Positions 57,846 to 64,000 of a DNA stretch of 64,000 nucleotides are shown piece after piece (position 1 is the stretch's first letter; every line of letters begins with the position of its first letter). The stretch is from positions 17,643,020 to 17,707,019 of the forward strand of contig NC_080546.1 of NCBI RefSeq assembly GCF_028640845.1, given 5' to 3'. The position numbers were made by a program, and so were the translations under genes. The notes under the pieces are model-generated. The model did not search any database. It was given only the letters and a program-made list of their open reading frames with translations, and was not told where the DNA came from. Source of the stretch: Ahaetulla prasina (taxonomy: Eukaryota > Chordata > Lepidosauria > Squamata > Colubridae).

Positions 57846-58237
57846 CAGTCCTCGACTTATAACAGTTCATTTAGTGACCATTTGAAGTTACAACGGCACT
57901 GAAAAAAGTGACTTACCACCGTTTTTCACACAACTGTTGCAGCACCCCCGTGGTCCCGTAATCAAAATTCAGACACTTGGCATCCAACTCATATTTATGA
58001 CTGTTACAGTGTCTTGGGATCATATGATCTCTTTTTGCGACCTTCTAACAAGCAAAATCAAAGAGGAAAGCCAGATTCACTTAACAGCTTTGTTACCAAC
58101 TTAACAACTGTAGTGATTCACTTAACAACGGTGGCAAGAGAGGTTTTAAAATGGGCCAAAATTCACTTAACAAATGTTTCGCCCTAGCAACTGAAACTTT
58201 GAACTCAATTGTGGTAGTAAGTCGAGGACTACCTGTG
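57846..58237. mobile_element. Tigger-like MITE, full length
   Basis: ACCAGTCCTCGACTTATAAC to AAGTCGAGGACTACCTG; all family markers present in the orientation opposite to 33.4 kb. Confidence 0.87.
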
Positions 58238-58587
58238 TTTTTAATTTCTGATCTAATCCTGTCCCCAGAAAGGATGGCTAAGAAAACCTTGTTAAGAAAA
58301 TTATAGCAATGAGAACAATTTTTAAAAAGCCAGCTATCAATCAATTAATCAGAAATCAGTGTAGGCTGTTCTTAAGAGTTCAATTTAATATATTTTAAGT
58401 GACAAGTCCTATTTTAATGTATGGAGCAAAAAGTGCAAGATTCATCCTTTCAGGATCCTTTGGCTTAAATGTCACAGGATCTGATAGATTTCCATTAGGG
58501 TTACCTTATAAACAGCTGTATTACTTTGAATCCCAAACTTAACCCATAAAGCAGCCCTGGAAGATATTATAGTAAATGATACTGAAG

Positions 58588-59072
58588 GCTGCACAGTGGT
58601 TCTCAACCTGTGGGTTGGGACCCCGTTGGGGGTCGAATGACAATTTGCCAGGGGTCGCCCAACACCATCGGAAATATGGGAAGTATACTTGCGAGTCGAA
58701 GAATCGCGCTCCAATGGTTGACTCCACAAGCCAGCTGCAGGCTCTTCAAATCGCTAGCCGAATTCGGCTTCAGGCGTGATGAATTAAAAAAGAGAGAAAT
58801 CTTTGCTCTGATGTCTCCCTCTCAAGCCAGCTGCAATCACTCCCGATCGCTAGCCTAATCTGGCTTCATGCGCGATAAATTTAATAGGGGAGGAGTCTCT
58901 GCTTTAACGCCTCTGTCCTCAAGGCAATCGCAAGCAGTTCAGATCGCTAGCCAATACGGCTTCAAGCGCGATAAATTCAAAACAAAAATAATTTTATGGT
59001 TGGGGTCACCACATCGTGGGGAATTGTATTAAAGGGGTCGCAGCACTATAAAGGTTGAGAACCACTGTTAAG
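58588..59072. mobile_element. hAT-type element (CAGTGGTTCTCAACCTGTGG)
   Basis: CAGTGGTTCTCAACCTG and its complement AGGTTGAGAACCACTG bound 485 bp with GGGGTCGCAGCACTATAAAG at the right. The interior has a TTCGGCTTCAGGCGTGAT / TCTGGCTTCATGCGCGATAA / ACGGCTTCAAGCGCGATAAA unit repeated three times, each preceded by GATCGCTAGCC-like sequence. No clean target duplication. Confidence 0.8.
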
Positions 59073-59355
59073 GGATTGGAGAGACTCAGTGAATTTCTTT
59101 GTCTCTTTCTCAACAGATCTATCACAAGAACCAAAGCAGCTTCAATGTCAAATGCCAGCTTCCTGGAAATAAATGGGCCAAAAGATTTTGTCTAACAGCT
59201 TCTGAACTTGAATTCCATCACTGCATACTTAAATAGACAAAACTGGCATAGCAATATTCTAACCATCCACCGACTTTCTGCGCTGTAGGTTACCCGATCA
59301 TCATAAATGATAGATGTCTTACTGCAGATCAACCTGACATTTAGAGACATTGCTA
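59073..59355. other. Intron, unidentified
   Basis: Nothing recognised. Confidence 0.4.
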
Positions 59356-59938
59356 CTTAAGGAACAAGTTACATAAAAAATGTTTATTAGATATTATGTA
59401 ATATGTTATAATTACATAATAAAAGTATTTAGGTTACGAATTTACTGTATATTTGTAAGACCAGAATGCAATGAGACTGAAGCAGGTATAAGAGCCATAA
59501 TTTTATATTTAAGTCAAAAATATGAAAGGTTTTGTAGCAATGATTACGAGAAGTCAGGTCTATCAAGTGCAGGTAGTCCTCAACTTACAACAGTTCATTT
59601 AGTGACCGTTCAAAGTTACAGCGGCACTGAAAATAGGTGACTTATGACCATTTTTCACACTTACAACCTTTGTAGCATCCCCACGATCATGTGATCAAAA
59701 TTCAAACGCTTGGCAACTGGTTCATACTTATGACTGTTGCTGTGTCCCATGTGATCACTTGCTGCAACCTTTGGATAAGCAAAATCCATGGAAAAGCCAG
59801 ATTCACTTAACAACCGTGTTACTAATTTATCAACTGAGAGATTCACTTAACAACTGTGGCAAGAAAGGTCGTAAAATGGGGCAAGACTCACTTAACAACA
59901 TATTTTTTGTGGTCGTTAGTCGAGGACTACCTGTATAG
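59356..59938. mobile_element. Composite repeat, second copy
   Basis: 59356-59571 matches 23947-24165 (TTAAGGAACAAGTTACATAA, GACCAGAATGCAATGAGAC, AAGGTTTTGTAGCAATGATT) and joins at the same base to a complete Tigger-like MITE that ends AGTCGAGGACTACCTG at 59933. Confidence 0.8.
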
Positions 59939-60393
59939 CATAACAATGCAAACTTCTAGTGTATACAGAGAAAGGGAAAAGTCACTTCGAATGGGTCTGG
60001 AAATGATTCCTGCAGGGACAGCAGAAAATACGGTGTTTTAGATATTTTAGAGTACAATTTTTAAAATTGCCAGTGGCTATGCTGGCTAGGATTCCTGGCA
60101 GCCCTGCAGCACTCACGTCCAGAAAAGAGAGAAAGCTAGCTTGCAAAACCACCAATTAATAAGTGATTCTAATTCTTCAGTAAATGACCAAATTGAACAA
60201 ATTATATACACGTGTGTGTGTGTATGTACGTATGTATGATTGGCATTGTGTTCTATTGGCATTTACCACCATTATTTGTACAATTATAAAACAGATCACA
60301 ATAGTGCATACACATCTATGATTTGCAGTGGCAGCAGCAACAACTACAACGAGATGCTACGTGATACAGATACCCACGCTTTAGGAGAAGAAA
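59939..60393. other. Intron with short TG/TA-rich run
   Basis: 60209-60238 has a mixed TGTG/TATG run. Nothing else recognised. Confidence 0.45.
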
Positions 60394-61045
60394 CAGATTA
60401 ACAGAGTTGGAAGGGACCTTGTAGGTCATCTAGTCCAACCCCCTCCCGCCCCCGTCCAAGCAGGAGACCCTACTTATGATTTATATTGATATATTGATCA
60501 TCAATTGTGTTGTAAATGTTGTACCTTGATGAACGTATCTTTTCTTTTATGTACACTGAGAGCATATGCACCAAGACAAATTCCTTGTGTGTCCAATCAC
60601 ACTTGGCCAATAAAAAATTCTATTCTATTCTATTCTATTCTATTCTATTCTATTCTATTCTATTCTATTCTATTCTATTCTATTCTATTCTATTCTAAAC
60701 CATTTCTGACAAATGGCAGTCCAATCTCTTCTTGAAAGCCTCCAGTGATGAAGTTCCCACAACCTCCGAAGGCAAGCTGTTCAATGGGTTGATTGTTCTG
60801 ACTGTCAGAAAATTTCTCCTTATTTCTAGGTTGAATCTCTCCTTAATCAATTTTAACCCATTATTCCTTGTCTGACCTTTGGGTGCCTTGGAAAATAGCT
60901 TGACCTCTTCCTCTCTGTGGCAGCCCCTCAAATATTGGAAGACTGCTATCATGTCTTCCCTGGTCCTTCTCTTCACTAGACTAGCCCTGCCCAGTTCCTG
61001 TAACCGTTCATTGTATGTTTTAGTCTCCAGTCCTCTAATCATCTA
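60394..61045 (-). mobile_element. CR1 LINE C-terminal end, split by a CR1-L3
   Basis: The minus-strand frame 61042-60695 reads LGRASLVKRRTREDMIAVFQ, then RRNFLTVRTINPLNSLP and LEAFKKRLDCHL, the CR1 ORF2 C terminus. Its 3' UTR (complement of GGGGTTGGACTAGATGACCT) is at 60400-60470. A CR1-L3 3' end with an (ATTCT)n tail (60476-60698, plus strand) is inserted between them. Confidence 0.88.
60476..60698 (+). mobile_element. CR1-L3 (Snake1-type) 3' end with (ATTCT)n
   Basis: Almost identical over its last ~130 bp to the 4777-5335 copy, including AATTCCTTGTGTGTCCAATC. About 16 ATTCT units at 60618-60697. Confidence 0.92.
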
Positions 61046-61383
61046 CCATCATAAGACTTGGCGTTCCAAGGTTATTCACTACAGTGGAATAAATGCTAAG
61101 TAAGGTACATGCCACATTCAATCTGATATTAGCTGTGTTGGCTGGGAAGATAGGCACGGCAGTCATAACAAAACTAAAGCGGACAGAGCTGGGAAAGGTC
61201 ACATTAAGGGGAAAAAGGAATCATCATGTAGACTACCCAGCTTATGGTGCTTTAGTTTTGTAGGCAATTATGGTATCCTTAAATCATAAAAAATAGAATG
61301 ACAAATAGAAATAATAATTCTGGATAACTTGCCTATACGTAGGATCTAACTTGTTTCCAAACTACAGATTTTCTAAGGGGTCC
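61046..61383. other. Intron, unidentified
   Basis: Nothing recognised. Confidence 0.4.
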
Positions 61384-61538
61384 TTGGTGCTCTCTGAGCT
61401 TGCTCATTTTCTTGTAGACATTTCATTACCCCAACTAGGTAACATCATCAGTTCTAATCTAATACTGATGATGTTACTAGTTAGGGTAATGAAACATCTG
61501 CAAGAAAACAAGCAACCTCAGAGAGCATCAAGGACCCT
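61384..61538. repeat. Inverted repeat of two hammerhead-ribozyme-like motifs (possible Penelope-like element remnant)
   Basis: Plus arm: CTGATGA at 61465-61471, a TTAC...GTAA stem, then GAAAC at 61491-61495 and ATC. Minus arm: CTGATGA at 61451-61445, stem GTTACC...GGGTAA, then GAAA at 61424-61421 and TGTC. The arms extend outward as CAAGAAAACAAGC...CTCAGAGAGCA and its complement. The order CTGATGA, short stem, GAAA, NUH is that of a hammerhead core. The ~65-bp arms meet head to head across a 13-bp spacer. Confidence 0.6.
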
Positions 61539-61997
61539 CATTTCAACCCTCAGCTACAAATATTCTTCTTTCTTTCTAGATTTACAGATACCAAAAAAGC
61601 TGAGAAAGCAGTTTCTTCTTTCATCAGTTCTATTCCTAGCAAATCTTAAGAACAATAGCAATAGGAAAATTTGTCTTGACTACCATGGAGACAAAAATAA
61701 CATGTTCCTGGAAACAAAGAATACTACTTTACAAGGAGGAAGCCAAGATATTTTGTGTTTTGTTTAAAATTTATTCCTAAAACAAACGCAGTGCAGTATC
61801 TTTTCCAAAAATATATTTCATATAAGTAAAGAAGCAAAAACAGTCCTGGGAAGCATAAAATTTGGTTCTGATTTATGTTTTTGTTCTTTAATTCAATAGA
61901 TTTGATTTCTGAATATACTCCTCTTCCGTTTTTAGGCTCAAAGGGGATTTGAGTTTGCTGGTGGTCTTTGTGATAAGTAACTCATGGCTACAGAAAT
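61539..61997. other. Intron, unidentified
   Basis: No feature; the 138-codon frame 61351-61767 overlaps the inverted repeat and is not a gene. Confidence 0.4.
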
Positions 61998-62530
61998 ACA
62001 GATAGTCCTCAAGGTACAATAGTTAACCAAGTGATTGTCCAAAGTTACAACAGCACTGAAAAAGTAACTTATGACCATATAGAACAGGGGTGTCCAAACT
62101 TGGTCCCTTTAAGACTTTTGGACTTCAACTCCCAGAGTCCCTCAGCCAGCAAAGCTGGCTGAGGAACTCTGGGAGTTGAAGTCCAAAAGTCTTAAAGGGA
62201 CCAAGTTTGGACACCCCTGATATAGAACCTTTACAGCATCCCCATGGTCACGTGATCAAAAATTCAGACCTTGGCAACTGACTCATATTTATGACTATTT
62301 GCAGTATCCTGGGATCGCGTGATTACCTTTTGCAATCTTCCAACAAGCAAAATCAATGTGGAAGCCAGATTCTCTTAACAACCGTTTTAATAACTTAACA
62401 GCTGCAGTGATCCACTTAACAACGGTGGCAAGAAAGGTCGTAAAATGGGGCAAAAATGACTGAACACGTCTTGCTCAGCAGGAGAAAGTTTGGGCTCAAA
62501 TGCGGTCGGAAGTCTAAGGTTACCTATTTA
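61998..62530. mobile_element. Tigger-like MITE carrying a hAT palindrome
   Basis: Starts CAGATAGTCCTCAAGGTACA; a palindromic hAT MITE (62085-62219, CAGGGGTGTCCAAACTTGG ends) is inserted with perfect 8-bp ATATAGAA duplications (62077-62084, 62220-62227); the MITE resumes and ends near GGTTACCTA. Confidence 0.86.
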
Positions 62531-63730
62531 CTTTTTCTGGCATGCACTTCACACGGGAAGTATTGGTGGTACACCATGGCTGATATACCACGATTTAGGC
62601 TTAGACTTGTGTGAAATTGAGAAGGGCACCTTGCTTTGATCAGGTTTCTCCAGGTAATCCTTCAAGGTAGCCCTAAGTGCTGCCTGGAACCAACACGCAA
62701 CACGCAACTCCACACTAGCCACTTCAGTGAACATGGAGAGAACATTTCCCCCGCAGCCAGATACCGACTTCAGCACTTTTCATCTGCTGCCTCAGCACTT
62801 TTGATCAGACAGTGTGTCTTCTATGACACGGCACTACCTCAAAACTTCTCCAGCACCTGGAATCAGGGCTACCGTACTCTACAAAGCGCCCCCTCCACTT
62901 TTCATTCTACTTTGCTACAATACAAATCTTTTCTGGTTCGTTCAGGATCTTTGGTTTCAATGACATTCTAATTTAGTCTAGCTTGCCTTTTTGCCGGCAT
63001 CTTCATTTACCTCTTTTGGGGACATCGACCAATTTTTTTTAAAATTACGGGCTTCAAGTGGGAAAAGCTCTACATTTTTGCTTCCTTGGCAGACTTTTAA
63101 GATTTATCTGCTTATTTTCTGGCAGATAAAGCAGGTCATAGGGAGGAATTGTTAATGTTAAGGTTTTTTTCTCCTCCCCCCACCCCCCGCATCTCACATT
63201 ACAAGTGCTGAAACAGAGCCAAGATAAAAGCACGTTCCAGTATCATCTTGTTTAATTAAGAACGCATCTAACGATCGGAAGCATTCCTTTAATTTACTCA
63301 AGTCTTACTAACGCTAATGCCGAAAAGAATTATTATCTATTTCACGAAATCTAATTGGTCACAGACATAGCTGCGGTGCGTTATCAACTGCTCTAATTTT
63401 TCCTGAAGATCCTTAACTTGGATCACAACCCCCAAAAAATCACACACATCTGCTGGCATGATTTCTAATAGTCCTGTTAGCACTGCAGAGTTGCTGGCAT
63501 GCCCGTAAGCAAAAGCAGCGTTTTGCTATTAATAATAAACAAAACGAGTGTCTAATTGAAGGTAGCCATGACTGGCTGCTCAGCATTTAAGATTTCTTAC
63601 AGCACTTGGCATTCTACTGCAGTGCTCTTAAGCTGCGGCTTTGTGTACCCACAAACACAATAACGCTCCCACGAAGATGATCTGGAAACTAAGCTTGCCT
63701 CTGATGCAGAAAGAAGAGACAGACACTAAC
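62531..63730. other. Intron next to the long-isoform exon, no feature
   Basis: No repeat family recognised; a C-run at 63177-63187. Short frames lack family resemblance. Confidence 0.45.
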
Positions 63731-63900
63731 CTGGTGAAGAACGCACCACTGCTTAGGAAGGAGATTTCATCCGCTAACTCCATCTCCTTGGGACGCAAAC
63801 TATCCGTTAAATGGATGCTAACCCGTGGAATTCCATCTGACAGTCTCGGCTGCAGCATTAAAGGCGTCAGAGATCGTCTTTCTGGTTTGGACTTTACGAT
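63731..63900 (-). CDS. FAM13A: FAM13A internal exon, last exon unique to the long (RhoGAP) isoform
   Basis: This 170-nt exon enters in phase 0 after a pyrimidine-rich tract and TCTAG at 63905-63901, and leaves in phase 2 at AG|GTTAGT (donor 63730-63729). It encodes 56 residues starting IVKSKPERRSLTPL, then MLQPRLSDGIPRVS, and ending GAFFT plus AG. The LQPxLSDGIP block matches the FAM13A segment that follows the RhoGAP domain; the second half (SLRPKEMELADEIS and after) is diverged from mammals. The KPERRS stretch is a basic, serine-containing motif that could be phosphorylated, which is inference only. The two leftover bases AG join T of the exon at 30124 to give Ser-Ser-Gln-Glu. An ATG-initiated reading frame here (63858) is an internal Met, not a start. 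Confidence 0.9.
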
Positions 63901-64000
63901 CTAGAAAAAAAGCAAATCAAAGAAAACGCGCCACTGTTAAGGGACAGAGGAATTTTTCCCAGCTCATTTTTGAGCACAGGTAGGGTGGATTTTTATTTTT

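Larger units (their letters stand above)
1..63900 (-). other. FAM13A: FAM13A locus (partial; internal exons and introns)
   Basis: The host gene of the window runs right to left and continues beyond both ends. The five internal exons read, in order, through the linker after the RhoGAP domain of FAM13A. Recognisable strings are LSDGIP, SSQEDERPLSPFYL, TAVEQHLFDV, INKEN.PSGF and ERSKPKRQKSSTKL. All splice sites are GT-AG and phases agree across every junction. Intron sizes are 33.6 kb, 7.2 kb, 4.0 kb and 1.9 kb, with at least 16.5 kb after the last exon seen. In mammals FAM13A is a cytosolic/nuclear protein with an N-terminal RhoGAP domain and C-terminal coiled coils, linked by human genetics to lung function and fat metabolism. 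The RhoGAP exons lie beyond the right edge and the coiled-coil exons beyond the left edge. Identification rests on remembered family sequence, not a search. Confidence 0.9.

Noticed and set aside
62636..62971. 111-codon plus-strand open frame near the long-isoform exon
   Set aside because: No homology recognised and opposite to the gene; left as intron.

Overview
The window is a stretch of vertebrate nuclear genome with large introns, tiny exons and dense interspersed repeats; there are no operons, phage or prokaryotic genes. The repeats point to a squamate, most likely an advanced (colubroid) snake. They include CR1-L3 ('Snake1'-type) LINEs whose 3' ends grow AATAG microsatellites, Sauria-type tRNA SINEs with BovB-like tails, a BovB LINE end, and many hAT and pogo/Tigger-like MITEs. 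The species assignment is inference from repeat content.

The only host gene I can support is FAM13A, on the minus strand, continuing past both window ends. Five internal exons and one alternative first exon are present. In transcription order they are 63900-63731, then 30124-30083, 22860-22819, 18789-18610 and 16733-16535, all just downstream of the RhoGAP-encoding part of the gene. The reading phases join perfectly (phase 2 at the first four internal junctions, phase 0 after the last exon), so no exon is missing between them. Between the first two lies a CpG-rich block (about 41.35-42.43 kb, with a second GC-rich patch to 43.6 kb). At its edge is a short exon, 41453-41425, encoding MALEIVSLQ plus two bases and a good splice donor. 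It splices in the same phase onto the exon at 30124. This is the counterpart of the start of the short mammalian FAM13A isoform, which lacks the RhoGAP domain. The window therefore holds an internal promoter that separates a RhoGAP-containing and a RhoGAP-less product.

Layout: 1-16.5 kb is intron rich in LINEs (L2 end, a broken endonuclease-RT LINE split by a CR1-L3, a solo LTR nested in a hAT MITE). 16.5-30.1 kb holds four exons with short introns. 30-41 kb is intron with several Sauria SINEs. 41.2-43.6 kb is the internal promoter and alternative exon. 43.6-63.7 kb is a repeat-dense intron with hAT palindromes, GATA, CCTT, TG and AGGAC arrays, BovB and CR1 ends and an inverted pair of hammerhead-ribozyme-like motifs. 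63.7-63.9 kb is the exon of the long isoform.

No new protein system is visible. The points most worth following up are the conserved internal FAM13A promoter and exon, the inverted hammerhead-like motifs at 61.4-61.5 kb, a two-copy composite repeat (23.9 and 59.4 kb), and a chain of nested insertions dated by intact target-site duplications.
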